64,000 nucleotides of DNA from Pseudomonadota bacterium (GTDB lineage Bacteria; Pseudomonadota; Alphaproteobacteria; Rhizobiales; Aestuariivirgaceae): contig CAUJIO010000015.1 in assembly GCA_963205315.1 (NCBI GenBank), positions 124,001 to 188,000 on the forward strand, written 5' to 3'. Below are positions 6,586 to 15,124 of this stretch, piece after piece; within the stretch, counting starts at the first letter, position 1, and each line of letters starts with the position of its first letter. The translations under genes were made by a program, and so were the position numbers. Under the pieces are notes generated by a model. It saw only the letters and a program-made list of their open reading frames with translations. It had not been told where the DNA came from and did not search any database.

Positions 6586-8610
6586 TCAGCTCACATAGGA
6601 CGAGCGGAACACCCGCCGCCCCTGCCGCGGCGGTAAGCGGCGTACGACGCCGGCCACATCCTCGGAGGACTCAGCAGCGGTGCTGATAATATCTTCGGCA
6701 ATTTTCGGCGCCTCACCCACCTGAGCTTCCAGATCCTTCCACATGGCCTCGCTCCAGCGGTCGGCCCCGGCAATCCATGCGGCAGCGCGGGCATAGACGC
6801 GGCAGTCGAGGGCTTCGTTGCGTTCCCGGAGCTTCTGCCATTCGAGCTTCTGGAAACCGCGCCTGGTCTTCACCGTCACCAGTTGTTCGGCCACCAGCTG
6901 CTTCAGCCATTCGGCGTCGGCCACTTCGGACAAGTGGACATAGCCCGCAGGGGCCAAAGCGCCTGCGACGATTTCCTCGTCTGTCGGGCGTGCGAGGCGG
7001 AGGAAACGATAGGTCTCGGCCTTGAATGTGGCGACCGCCACGGTCCAAAGCCTGGCACCGCGCCTGATCTTGCGGCCACCTTCGGTGGCATCGACATGGG
7101 TGGGGCCCGCAACCGGGGCCGCCCGGTTGAAGCCCTCGACACCCTTGATCGGTGCCACCTGCGCAAAGCCTGTCTTGCGAGCCCAGCCGTAGACGGCGGG
7201 CGTTTCATAGCCCGTGTCGATAGCCAGTTTCGACAGACCCAGCCTCACGCCATGGGCATGGGGCCAGGTCCGGCCCAGCAGATCAGTCAACTGCTGCCAG
7301 GCCGTTGCACTGTCAGGTCCGCCGTCGATGACGATGTGCTCGATGAGCCAGGAGGTGAGTCCACGTCCCCAGGCCCAGATCGAGACTTCAATGCGATCCT
7401 TCTGGACGTCAGCGCCAGCCGTGAGGAACAATCCGCCGCTCGGCACAGTGCCGAAAGGCCAACGCTCCCGCCGTTCATAAAGCCGCTGCCAGTCGGGGGC
7501 CTCGCCGCGCTCGATCCAAGTCTCGCCGAGGATCGTGTTGCGAAACGCCCGCAAGGATTCATCCGAACCTTGGGCAGCTTCCCAGTTCCGCGCGATCCGC
7601 GTCCAGGACAGCCAGCCTACCGGCGAATAGAGCGCCGAGAGGTGGAACCCGACGGTCGTCGGATCGGCGGCTTCTGCCGTCGCGCGCCATTCACCCTGCT
7701 GCAGCATGGCAGTTTTGTGATGTTCGGAGATCGGCTGGTCGCAAGACTCGCAATGGTAGGTTGCCGTCTCAGGTCTTCCTTTTTCCCAGATCAGCCGCTC
7801 GAACTTCAGCCACTGCATGCCCCCGCAGTGCGGACAGGGCACGAAGTAACGCCTGCGGTCGGAGGTCTCATATTCCCGCTCGATGCGCGACAAGCCATGA
7901 ATGGTTGGCGTCGAGACCAGAAACACCTTGCGCCGGTGGGCGAAGGTCAGTGATCTGGCTTCTGCCAGAGTCACCGGATCGCCTTCCTCGTCGGCGGACG
8001 CCGGATAGGCATCGACCTCGTCGAGAAACAGGTAGCGGGCCGGGGTCGAACGCAGGCCCACCGCCGAATTGGCTCCCGTCATGATCAGAATGCCGCCGGC
8101 GAACTCCTTCGACAGCATGGTGTTGCCGGCATCGCGCGAGCGCGGCGGCTTCACCCGGTCGCGCAGCACGGCACTTTCCTCGATCAGCGGATCGATGCGC
8201 TGCCGCGAATTGCGCTTGGCCAGTTCCACCGTCGGCTGCACCGCCAGCATCGGGCCCGGCGCCTGGTGGATGACAAAGCCCAGCCAGCAATTGCCCGCCT
8301 CCGTGGCCCCGACCTGTGCCGCCTTCATGAACACGATGCGCTGGGCCGGATTGCCCGGTGACAGCGCATCCATGATTGCCCGCATGTATGGCGTGCGGCT
8401 GGTGCGATAGCGCCCCGGCTCGGCCGAGGCCCTTGCGGCGAGAATTCGATGCCGGTCGGCCCATTCCGAAACTGTCAGATGCGGATCGGGCCTGAGCCCC
8501 TGCCGCCAGGAATGAATGAGGGCGTCGGATCCCTCAAAGGGACCGGGATCGGATGTTTCAGCGGAACTGCGGCCGGATGCCGGCAAGTTCGTCGAGCTGG
8601 GCGCGGACAT
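6586..8610 (-). CDS. Terminase large subunit (GpA family)
   Basis: A 674-residue packaging motor and nuclease. The ATPase half has the MKAAQVGATEAGNCW region (GpA-type Walker A), YLFLDEVDAYP (Walker B) and VFLVSTPTIHG (coupling motif). Four cysteines of a zinc ribbon follow (CPHCGG and CESCDQ). The nuclease half includes LFLTAGADVQKDRIEVSIWAW and LAIDTGYETPAVYGW. ATG at 8610 with GGAG upstream is chosen; it overlaps the small-subunit gene by 53 bases, and no later start is convincing. It cuts concatemeric phage DNA and pumps it into the prohead through the portal. Confidence 0.88.
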   Translation of the reverse strand: MSAPSSTNLPASGRSSAETSDPGPFEGSDALIHSWRQGLRPDPHLTVSEWADRHRILAARASAEPGRYRTSRTPYMRAIMDALSPGNPAQRIVFMKAAQVGATEAGNCWLGFVIHQAPGPMLAVQPTVELAKRNSRQRIDPLIEESAVLRDRVKPPRSRDAGNTMLSKEFAGGILIMTGANSAVGLRSTPARYLFLDEVDAYPASADEEGDPVTLAEARSLTFAHRRKVFLVSTPTIHGLSRIEREYETSDRRRYFVPCPHCGGMQWLKFERLIWEKGRPETATYHCESCDQPISEHHKTAMLQQGEWRATAEAADPTTVGFHLSALYSPVGWLSWTRIARNWEAAQGSDESLRAFRNTILGETWIERGEAPDWQRLYERRERWPFGTVPSGGLFLTAGADVQKDRIEVSIWAWGRGLTSWLIEHIVIDGGPDSATAWQQLTDLLGRTWPHAHGVRLGLSKLAIDTGYETPAVYGWARKTGFAQVAPIKGVEGFNRAAPVAGPTHVDATEGGRKIRRGARLWTVAVATFKAETYRFLRLARPTDEEIVAGALAPAGYVHLSEVADAEWLKQLVAEQLVTVKTRRGFQKLEWQKLRERNEALDCRVYARAAAWIAGADRWSEAMWKDLEAQVGEAPKIAEDIISTAAESSEDVAGVVRRLPPRQGRRVFRSSYVS

Positions 8611-9124
8611 GGGTCTCCAGAGCCTTCTGCACGGCTCCCGCATCGACGGCGAGCTCGGCCGCGATCAGGGCCGCCACCCGGGCCGGCCAGTTCACCCAGC
8701 TGTCACGCTCCTCGCGGGCAAGCTTGAACACCAGTGCTGTCGCCTTGCCGCGGTCGATCAGCTCGCCCTTCATCCTGTCGAGACGGAGCCTCCGTTCCTG
8801 CGCCTTCAGTACCTCGTGCGCGGTCTTGGCCTGGAGAAACGTCGTGCCGCTTCCCGTGCCGGGTGCGGGCAGACCATTGTCGCGCAAGGTGTCGCTGACG
8901 GCGGTGACGGCCGCCTCCGGCACAGGCTTGAGCCTCGGCGAAATGGTACTCGTCGAGCGCTGCTTCGAAGGATCGGTGGCGCCCTTGCGTCTGGCATCAC
9001 TCCCGGCAGCATCGATCGAGCCATCGGCATGAAGCACGAGCCGTCCCGCCGCCTTGGCCTTCTGGATGGCGCCCCGCGACAATCCCGCATGAGCGGCATA
9101 CTGGCGCTCGCTCATCCCCTCCAT
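8558..9124 (-). CDS. Terminase small subunit (Nu1-like)
   Basis: A 188-residue protein with an N-terminal winged-helix-like segment (SERQYAAHAGLSRGAIQKAKAAG) for DNA recognition, a low-complexity linker around residues 45-95 and a helical C-terminal half (LRLDRMKGELIDRGKATALVFKLAREERDSW) that would contact the large subunit. It is the first gene of the minus-strand morphogenesis operon, immediately before the GpA-type large subunit. It would bind the cos/pac site and load the motor. Confidence 0.72.
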   Translation of the reverse strand: MEGMSERQYAAHAGLSRGAIQKAKAAGRLVLHADGSIDAAGSDARRKGATDPSKQRSTSTISPRLKPVPEAAVTAVSDTLRDNGLPAPGTGSGTTFLQAKTAHEVLKAQERRLRLDRMKGELIDRGKATALVFKLAREERDSWVNWPARVAALIAAELAVDAGAVQKALETHVRAQLDELAGIRPQFR

Positions 9125-9179
9125 GGCAATGCTCCAGAAAGCAACAAGATGATCCGCAATTCTGGTTGATTACGTCCGT

Positions 9180-9194
9180 ATACAGAGCATGTAT
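9180..9194. promoter_or_regulatory. Small inverted repeat in the divergent terminase/accessory spacer
   Basis: ATACA (9180-9184), five bases, TGTAT (9190-9194) form a perfect inverted repeat in the 99-base gap between the divergent terminase operon and the plus-strand gene at 9224. It could be a small operator. No convincing -35/-10 pair was identified beside it. Confidence 0.25.
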
Positions 9195-9223
9195 GGCGTC
9201 ACGATCAAAAGCGGAGCCGAACG

Positions 9224-9595
9224 ATGACAACGACGATCCTTCCCACCCGCAACGAAGCCTGGGGCTTCCATGGCACCATCCGCCATCATGCCGAACCGGG
9301 CCAAGCCTGGCATCTCGCCTTCACCGCCATCGCCGCGGCCTCCGGTGCCTCGCCCGAAGGAATCCGCGACTTCCTCGACAGCCGCCATGGCCGACACTTC
9401 GCCGACGATGTCTCCAGCGGGCTTACCGCTGGCCAATCGCCGGAAAATGTGATTGCTGCCGCCGTCGACCGCTGGATGGGTTGGCAATTCGGAAGAAAGC
9501 TCAGCCGTGAGACCGGAATCCCGGCAGGACTCCCCTACCTGACGGGCTTCATCACCCACTTCGAGATCATGGCCGAAACAGAAACGCAGCACTGA
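9224..9595 (+). CDS. Prophage-associated protein of unknown function
   Basis: A 123-residue protein beginning MTTTILPTRNEAWGFHGTIR. It is mostly helical, with the alternating hydrophobic segments AWHLAFTAIAAASG and PENVIAAAVDRWMGWQF; no transmembrane helix or known catalytic motif is seen. It is transcribed away from the terminase genes and lies before the DUF3489 gene, a pairing typical of prophage and plasmid accessory regions in alphaproteobacteria. Function is not recognisable. Confidence 0.6.
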   Translation: MTTTILPTRNEAWGFHGTIRHHAEPGQAWHLAFTAIAAASGASPEGIRDFLDSRHGRHFADDVSSGLTAGQSPENVIAAAVDRWMGWQFGRKLSRETGIPAGLPYLTGFITHFEIMAETETQH

Positions 9596-9702
9596 CCGCT
9601 CGCACCGAGACAGACAATTGATCGCCGCGCACCCGCTGCGCGGCTTGGGGCAGTAGAAGGTCCGCGATGGTCGCGGGCCTTGTCAGCACAGGGAACTGCC
9701 CC

Positions 9703-10290
9703 ATGTCCAAGCTCTCCGATACCCAGCTCGTCATTCTCTCCGCCGCTTGCCAGCGTTCCGGCCACTCGGTTTACCCTCTGGCCACTAAGCTTGCTGGTGG
9801 GGCCGCCGCCAAGGTGCTCAACAGCCTCCTCGGCAAGGGTCTCATCGCAGAGGTCGAGGCCGGGCGCGATGACACTGTCTGGCGCGAAGATGAACAGCGC
9901 GGCCGCCTAACGCTTCGCGCCACTTCGGAGGCCTTCGCGGCTCTCGGGATCGAGCCCGAGACCACGCCCCACGGTGGCAACACGGGCGCCACGGAGCGCG
10001 AAGAGACGGAACGCGCATCCACCGCCGCCCCGGGTGACGAAGCCGCGCCCACGGAGCCCGCAAGCCCCCGTCCGCGCAAGACCCGCGAGGGAACCAAGCA
10101 GGCCCAACTCATCGGCATGCTCAGGCAGCCCGAGGGTGCCACCATCGCCGAGATCGTCGCCGCCACCGGTTGGCAGGCCCATACAGTGCGCGGAGCGATG
10201 GCCGGTGCCTTGAAGAAGAAGCTCGGGCTGGAGGTCACCTCGGAGAAGGATGAGGCACGCGGGCGGGTATACAAACTCCCCGCCGCCTGA
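9703..10290 (+). CDS. DUF3489-domain protein
   Basis: A 195-residue protein with two winged-helix-like parts. The N-terminal part (MSKLSDTQLVILSAACQRSG, then LATKLAGGAAAKVLNSLLGKGLI) and the C-terminal DUF3489 domain (TKQAQLIGMLRQPEGATIAE with TGWQAHTVRGAMAGALKKKLG) are joined by a charged, proline-rich linker at about 85-130. Both parts look like DNA-binding helix-turn-helix folds. The ATG at 9703 is preferred to an upstream GTG/ATG at 9667 because homologues begin MSKLSDTQ. The role is unknown; regulation is inferred from the folds. Confidence 0.75.
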   Translation: MSKLSDTQLVILSAACQRSGHSVYPLATKLAGGAAAKVLNSLLGKGLIAEVEAGRDDTVWREDEQRGRLTLRATSEAFAALGIEPETTPHGGNTGATEREETERASTAAPGDEAAPTEPASPRPRKTREGTKQAQLIGMLRQPEGATIAEIVAATGWQAHTVRGAMAGALKKKLGLEVTSEKDEARGRVYKLPAA

Positions 10291-10316
10291 CTTACCCGAT
10301 CTCCACGGGAAGACGA

Positions 10317-10339
10317 CCGCCGCTCCTTCGGGGCGGCGG
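10317..10339 (+). terminator. Hairpin after the DUF3489 gene
   Basis: A ten-base stem, CCGCCGCTCC with GGGGCGGCGG, closes a TTC loop 26 bases after the stop codon. Only a short T-stretch follows (CTCCATTT), so it may be a weak intrinsic terminator or an mRNA-end stabiliser. Confidence 0.5.
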
Positions 10340-10464
10340 CTCCATTTGCAATCCAATTCCCGACCATTGCAGACCTTGCTGATCGCGCGTCAGATTGACT
10401 CTACCTTCAGGTTCGGAGAGAATTCCGCACCGCCATACGCGATCACCCAAGGGATACTGCAGAA

Positions 10465-11421
10465 TTGAACCATGACGACGACGCTGCAGAAGCAGTCGAT
10501 CCGAAGGTGATCGATCTGCTGATTCAGTCCGCAGTGCCGGAGAAGTCCGACCATTGGCGCGAGCTTCGCGAACAATATCGTATTACTTTTCACCTTATAG
10601 CTGACCGTAAGGGCGTAACCATTCGAGCACGCGGGAATCGCATTGAGTTCGACAACAAGTCGTTGACCTGGCTTTGGCTGCTTGGATTCGCTGGATGGAA
10701 AGCATTTTGCCTCCACGGACCACATCTAGTGTGGGGAGCCATGACTGGCACCAATTCAGATAGAAGCCTGCGGGCAGTTGATCCCACATACGCAGAGGCA
10801 ACTGCAGATCTTGAAACGGTACTCTATGCAGTCCGCGAGTTTCCTCTGGTTCAAGGAATTGAGCCAGATGCCGAATGGCCAGAAAAAGTTCCAAAGGTTC
10901 AGAGCGACAAGACTGGATTGGACATCCAACAGCAAGCTGCCTTCGACCTGACGATGATCGCCACAGCGTACATACTGCTGCATGAAGTGCGTCACGTCAT
11001 GTTCAATTGTGAAAAAGTCCGGCCTTCAGCAGTTGCTGAGGAACTAGAGTGCGACGCCTTTGCTCGGAAGTTCATTCTGGATAACGCTATTGAATACTCC
11101 GTCGCTTCTGGCCAGAAAATTGAAGAAGTATTCGCTAAGCGAGCTGCCGGAATCGCGCTCGGATCCTACGTCGTTTTTGGTTTCACGGAGGAGCATGCAC
11201 GTGAAGGCTCTGCCTATTACCCTCCTATCGCGGATCGATTGGGCACGCTTTTTTCATATGTAGACCTACCAGCTGATCACTGGTTCTGGAACTTCGCCGC
11301 GTCCCTTCTTGTATCCATCATTGTCGTTGAAAACACCGCTGCCAGTATTCCGTGCCTTGTTGGTCGTGATCTTTGCGTGGCACTTGTAGAGACAATACGA
11401 CAGCGGCATAAATTCGACTGA
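10465..11421 (+). CDS. Lit-like zinc metallopeptidase (peptidase U49), candidate anti-phage cargo
   Basis: A 318-residue protein with a HExxH zinc motif (HEVRH, residues 173-177) and a downstream acidic motif EELECDAFA (about 192-199) that could give the third ligand. This spacing and context match the U49/Lit family. Lit of the E. coli e14 prophage cleaves EF-Tu during T4 infection and aborts it. The only in-frame start near the 5' end is TTG at 10465. Codon use is visibly more AT-rich than in neighbouring phage genes, a sign of separate acquisition. Target and trigger here are unknown; the family call is firm, the defence role is inferred. Confidence 0.75.
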   Translation: MNHDDDAAEAVDPKVIDLLIQSAVPEKSDHWRELREQYRITFHLIADRKGVTIRARGNRIEFDNKSLTWLWLLGFAGWKAFCLHGPHLVWGAMTGTNSDRSLRAVDPTYAEATADLETVLYAVREFPLVQGIEPDAEWPEKVPKVQSDKTGLDIQQQAAFDLTMIATAYILLHEVRHVMFNCEKVRPSAVAEELECDAFARKFILDNAIEYSVASGQKIEEVFAKRAAGIALGSYVVFGFTEEHAREGSAYYPPIADRLGTLFSYVDLPADHWFWNFAASLLVSIIVVENTAASIPCLVGRDLCVALVETIRQRHKFD

Positions 11422-11451
11422 ACATCGCGCTCGGTCTGCGCTCACAAGACA

Positions 11452-11664
11452 TCAAAGGCGTATCGCTTCGAACAACCTCCGTAGCGCAAAGGATCGGGCG
11501 ATGCTCACGATGGTGAACAGCGCGCCTATCGTCAGGTTCTGCGCCAGCGTAGTGTGCAGCCCGAATGCGGGGAAAATCATCATCTGCGTGATGACCGCGA
11601 CGCCGTAGCCGACGATGACATTGGCAATGGCCTCGACCAGCGACATGACGCGAGATTGCTTCAA
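11452..11664 (-). CDS. DUF7220-type small membrane protein
   Basis: A 70-residue protein, MKQSRVMSLVEAIANVIVGYGVAV and so on, with two predicted membrane helices (about residues 10-33 and 38-57) and a basic C-terminus (RSFALRRLFEAIRL). It is a frequent last gene of this replication/methyltransferase cluster in rhizobial prophages. The start at 11664 lies 10 bases after the cytosine methyltransferase stop. No biochemical role is known; an inner-membrane location is inferred. Confidence 0.7.
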   Translation of the reverse strand: MKQSRVMSLVEAIANVIVGYGVAVITQMMIFPAFGLHTTLAQNLTIGALFTIVSIARSFALRRLFEAIRL

Positions 11665-11673
11665 CCTGCGGCC

Positions 11674-12750
11674 TCATCCATCGGCCAGCAGTTCAGCCGC
11701 GAGAGTTCGGAGCGCATGCGCCGCAACCAGCGGCACCACGCCGTTGCCACAGAGCCGAAGCCGGTCCACCCGGTGGGCCAGCCCATCAGCGCCTCGACGA
11801 ACAGCGGGTTCAAGGTCCGGCGCACATCGGAGGTATCGCTCCCAGCCATCGGCGTCACCAGGACCTGGCGGCCAAGCAGGCCATTCACCGGCGTGTTCGC
11901 CAGAGTCGTGGCACCATCTTTGTGATCGCGCGCCGTCGGCGTCATCCACAACCCCGCCGCATGAGTCAGATCGGCCATCCTGCGGTTTCCCGCGCTCGGT
12001 TTGCAACCGTCGTTCGCCATCGGCGTAGGCCAGTCCCGGGCCATGCGGTCCAGACCCTTTTCGTCCTTCCGCTCTCCTCCCCGATTGCGGAAGCTGTCGA
12101 TCTGGGGCGTTGGCCAGAGTCGCAGCAGTTCCGTCCGGTTCCCGCCACTCGACCGTGCCCCGGAGCAGGCGCGCGGGGTCGGCCAGTTCATCCCCCTCGC
12201 GGATGGCGAGGATGAACAGCCGCTCGCGCCTGTGGGGTGCACCGACTTCCGCCGCCGTGAAGAGTCCTGCCGCAAGCTTGTAGCCCATGTGGACCAGGCT
12301 TTCGGCGACTTCGGGGAAGCCGATGCGGAGATGATGGGCGACGTTCTCGAGGAAGACGAAGGGCGGCTCGACCTCGCCGATGATACGGGCGACATGCGGC
12401 CAGAGATGGCGTGGATCTTCGGCGCCCCGGCGCTTGCCGGCCACGCTGAACGGCTGGCACGGATAGCCCGCAGTGACGACGTCCACCGCGCCGCGCCACG
12501 GGCGGCCGTCGAAGGTTCCAACGTCGTCCCAGACAACAGCCTGATCCAGGGACGCGTCTTCCATCCGCGCCACGAGAGTGGCTGCGGCGTAGGTCTCCCG
12601 TTCGACATGGCCCACAACACGATATCTGGGGAGTGCAAGGTGCAGCCCGAGGTCGAGCCCTCCTGCGCCCGAACAGAGCGACAGTCCGAAGAGGCAGGCT
12701 TCTCCGACTCCGGAAGCACATCCGGAGGGATGTAAAGCCAGGTCATGCAT
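11674..12750 (-). CDS. DNA (cytosine-5) methyltransferase
   Basis: A 358-residue C5 methyltransferase. Visible motifs, in order: motif I LSLCSGAGGLDLGL, motif IV GYPCQPFS with catalytic Cys98, motif VI FLENV, motif VIII HRRERLF and motif X near the end (GNGVVPLVAAHAL). The middle section (about 205-315) is the target recognition region. ATG at 12750 follows the stop of the upstream methyltransferase by one base. With no restriction enzyme next to it, it probably protects phage DNA from host restriction or controls phage genes. Confidence 0.88.
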   Translation of the reverse strand: MHDLALHPSGCASGVGEACLFGLSLCSGAGGLDLGLHLALPRYRVVGHVERETYAAATLVARMEDASLDQAVVWDDVGTFDGRPWRGAVDVVTAGYPCQPFSVAGKRRGAEDPRHLWPHVARIIGEVEPPFVFLENVAHHLRIGFPEVAESLVHMGYKLAAGLFTAAEVGAPHRRERLFILAIREGDELADPARLLRGTVEWREPDGTAATLANAPDRQLPQSGRRAEGRKGSGPHGPGLAYADGERRLQTERGKPQDGRSDSCGGVVDDADGARSQRWCHDSGEHAGEWPAWPPGPGDADGWERYLRCAPDLEPAVRRGADGLAHRVDRLRLCGNGVVPLVAAHALRTLAAELLADG

Positions 12751-12751
12751 G

Positions 12752-14113
12752 TCACGCGGCGGATTTGCGCTTGCGTGCAGGTTTGACGTCTGTGACCGGC
12801 GCGGGAACAGGCGCTCCGGCACAGTCGCCCAGCCGCTCGTCCTTTACCTGCGCAAAGGTCCGGCCATCGCCATCGAGAATTGCCTCTCGCCCGGTCTCCG
12901 CCTGCCAGCGCTCTACGCCGACATCGACATAGGCCGGGCTGATCTCCATGGCGCAGACGCGGCGGCCATTCGCTTCGCCCGCCATGATCTGCGAGCCGGA
13001 CCCCGAGAACGGCTCGTAACAAAGCCCGCCGCGCGCCACATGCTGGCGCATAGGGATGCCAAAAGCCTCGAGCGGCTTCGGTGTCGGGTGATCTGGCCGC
13101 TCGTCTTTCGTGAAGGACGGCAGTTCCCAGGTTGACGGCAGCGTTTCGTCAGCCACCTTCGGCGGACGCTTGCCTTTGATCCAGCCCATGAAGCAGGGCT
13201 CGTGTTTCCAGAGGTAATGCGACCGGGTGAGAACTCCGCGGTCCTTCACCCAGATGATCTGCTGGTGCACGAAGGCACCGGCACGTTCCCAGCAGGCTTC
13301 GAGCATCGCCTGGCGACGCGAAGCATGCCAGCAATACCACGCCGCATCTTCGGCGATGGCCTCCGCCACCGCGGCGGCAATGAAGCCATCATAAAGTTCG
13401 GCTCCCTGTGAACTGTCGTCCCAGGTGACGCCGTAGGACTGCGACCAGTCCTTGTTCCGGGTCGGATGGTTCGAGCCGTCGTAATCGACGAGATAGGGCG
13501 GGTCGGTGGCGAACAGCGTGGCGCGGTCGCCATTCATCAGGCGGCAGACGTCAGCGTGTTTCGTGCTGTCGCCGCACAGCAGGCGATGGTCGCCAAGAAT
13601 CCAGAGATCGCCTGCTCGCGATGCCGGATTGCGTGGTGGCTCGGGGATTACGACCGGAGCCGCGCCATCGTCACCACCGCCTTCGCCAGCGGGAGACAGG
13701 TTCAGCAGACGATCCAGCTCGCCATCCTCGAAACCGATCAGTGACAGGTCATAGTCTTCGCCGAGCAGGTCCTGCAGTTCCTCCGAGAGGAGCCCCTCAT
13801 CCCACGCGCCGAGTTCAGTCAGCTTGTTGTCGGCGATGCGATAGGCCCGGCGCTGCGCCTCGGACAGATGATCCAGGATGATGACCGGCACTTCGGTCAA
13901 CCCAAGTTGTGTGGCAGCCATGATGCGCCCATGGCCGGCAATGACTTCACCATCACCCGACACCAGCACCGGAACGGTCCAGCCGAATTCCGCCATGCTG
14001 GCGGCGATCTTCGCCACCTGCTCCTCGCCATGGGTCTTGGCGTTCGCAGCATAGGGGCGCAGGCGGTCGAGCGGCCAAAGCTCGATCGCCTCGGGTGCGA
14101 AGCTCAAGGTCAT
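12752..14113 (-). CDS. ParB-domain/adenine or N4-cytosine DNA methyltransferase fusion
   Basis: A 453-residue protein. Residues about 10-100 are a ParB/sulfiredoxin-like domain (LDRLRPYAANAKTHG, then EVIAGHGRIMAA and YRIADNKLTELG). Residues about 165-410 are a beta-class amino-methyltransferase with catalytic motif IV DPPYLVDYDG preceding the SAM-binding motif FSGSGS. This fusion is common in phages and modifies N6-adenine or N4-cytosine, often with GANTC-like or other short targets. The C-terminus is basic (KPARKRKSAA). It is translationally coupled to the cytosine methyltransferase downstream. Confidence 0.88.
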   Translation of the reverse strand: MTLSFAPEAIELWPLDRLRPYAANAKTHGEEQVAKIAASMAEFGWTVPVLVSGDGEVIAGHGRIMAATQLGLTEVPVIILDHLSEAQRRAYRIADNKLTELGAWDEGLLSEELQDLLGEDYDLSLIGFEDGELDRLLNLSPAGEGGGDDGAAPVVIPEPPRNPASRAGDLWILGDHRLLCGDSTKHADVCRLMNGDRATLFATDPPYLVDYDGSNHPTRNKDWSQSYGVTWDDSSQGAELYDGFIAAAVAEAIAEDAAWYCWHASRRQAMLEACWERAGAFVHQQIIWVKDRGVLTRSHYLWKHEPCFMGWIKGKRPPKVADETLPSTWELPSFTKDERPDHPTPKPLEAFGIPMRQHVARGGLCYEPFSGSGSQIMAGEANGRRVCAMEISPAYVDVGVERWQAETGREAILDGDGRTFAQVKDERLGDCAGAPVPAPVTDVKPARKRKSAA

Positions 14114-14253
14114 GGATTCTGCCTGGTGGACTCTGAAGGTGGATTCCGCCTGGCCTCTGGACTCCCAAGTAGACTCCGGAAACCAGTCTTGGCGAAGTGC
14201 AAAAACGCGTGGACTTACGAGGTTATGGCGCTGATCGAGACTGAGGTGGACTC
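14113..14253. repeat. Cluster of degenerate TGGAYTC repeats upstream of the methyltransferase
   Basis: TGGATTC or TGGACTC (one TAGACTC) occurs at 14113, 14127, 14140, 14158 and 14170, spaced 12-18 bases apart, and again at 14247. The cluster covers the start codon and upstream region of the ParB-methyltransferase gene, within a gap (14114-14463) that otherwise holds no convincing gene. Repeats of this kind could be binding sites for a phage regulator or targets of the methyltransferase. Confidence 0.4.
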
Positions 14254-14463
14254 CGGGTGGCTTCCCAAAAATTCCGGGCTGTCGCTAGCGATCAAACGCG
14301 CCTCGCCCTCCCGTATAGGGAATATCGCCCGGGAGGAACCATGCCCTTGGGCTCATCGGCACTCCTCTTGCGAGCATGCACTGAAAATAGTGCTTCGCGC
14401 CCCGATTTGTCTAGCACCAAGAGGCCGCGCTTTGCTTTTTGTGCGGGACATTTTTGGGCGAGC

Positions 14464-14934
14464 TCAACTTGCATCTTCCAAAGAGCGCGCACGCGCTGAC
14501 AGAAAACGTTGCGACCAAGACTTCGGCACTGGCCGCCGTTCGAGCCGCCACACGATGACGGTCAGTGCATAGTCGTAGCGGCGATTAGCGGTCGATCTTG
14601 CGATCCCAAACTGCTGACAGATCGCTCGCCATCTCGCCCGGTCGACACGCATCCACACCAGCCGCGCGTCATCCAACTCGAGCCAGCGCAGCCACAGCAG
14701 TGTCGCTTCAGCACGCGTGATCGCGTCAGGACTCGGTGGTGGCCGGCGCATCCGCGTCGGCTCCTGACCCACGCGGTCGGAGAACTCATGGGCGATGGCA
14801 GGCCAGGTGTTGAAGTAACCTTGCACACGCACCGGCGGCAGGCGTCGCATGACGTCAGCTGCTTCGCCCAACCGTGCCTCGACACGCGCAGAAGTCCATT
14901 CGCCGTCATCGGCCAGTCTCACAACATCAACCAT
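14464..14934 (-). CDS. DUF6362-type phage protein with helix-turn-helix
   Basis: A 156-residue protein. The C-terminal half has a clear helix-turn-helix: WRAICQQFGIARSTANRRYD followed by YALTVIVWRL. The N-terminal half (SARVEARLGEAADVMRRLPP then YFNTWPAIAHEF) is characteristic of DUF6362 phage proteins. ATG at 14934 has GGAGG six bases upstream and overlaps the preceding 65-residue gene by eight bases. It may act as a late regulator or terminase-like DNA binder; the role is unproven. Confidence 0.7.
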   Translation of the reverse strand: MVDVVRLADDGEWTSARVEARLGEAADVMRRLPPVRVQGYFNTWPAIAHEFSDRVGQEPTRMRRPPPSPDAITRAEATLLWLRWLELDDARLVWMRVDRARWRAICQQFGIARSTANRRYDYALTVIVWRLERRPVPKSWSQRFLSARARSLEDAS

Positions 14935-15124
14935 GGCGTGCCTCCTTCGCTCTTCGCCCTCCATAAAGCTTCTCACCCAACTGCTTCACGAGCTCACGCT
15001 CAGGCCAGGTGAGACGCTGGTCCTCGGGACTTACCACCAGGATGTTCTGTTCGCGCCAGCCTTCACGTTTGACCTGCTCGGGGTCACGCCGTGCGCCACC
15101 AACTCCACGCGGGAAGACCTTCAC
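14927..15124 (-). CDS. Small conserved phage protein (65 residues)
   Basis: Starts with GTG at 15124 in a GTGA overlap with the stop of the RuvC-like gene and ends eight bases inside the DUF6362 gene. The sequence VKVFPRGVGGARRDPEQ continues with a WREQNILVVSPEDQRLTWPE segment and a basic tail. Similar short proteins recur at this position in rhizobial prophages. A longer frame extending upstream to 15322 is only overlap with the resolvase gene. No function is known. Confidence 0.65.
   Translation of the reverse strand: MKVFPRGVGGARRDPEQVKREGWREQNILVVSPEDQRLTWPERELVKQLGEKLYGGRRAKEARHG

Noticed and set aside
11661-13022. A 453-codon minus-strand frame overlapping the cytosine methyltransferase
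   Set aside because: It runs in a different frame over the clearly conserved methyltransferase motifs and has an arginine/serine-rich composition typical of GC-rich shadow frames.
14257-14499. Short frames on both strands in the gap upstream of the ParB-methyltransferase
   Set aside because: No ribosome sites or conserved-looking sequence; composition resembles non-coding DNA.
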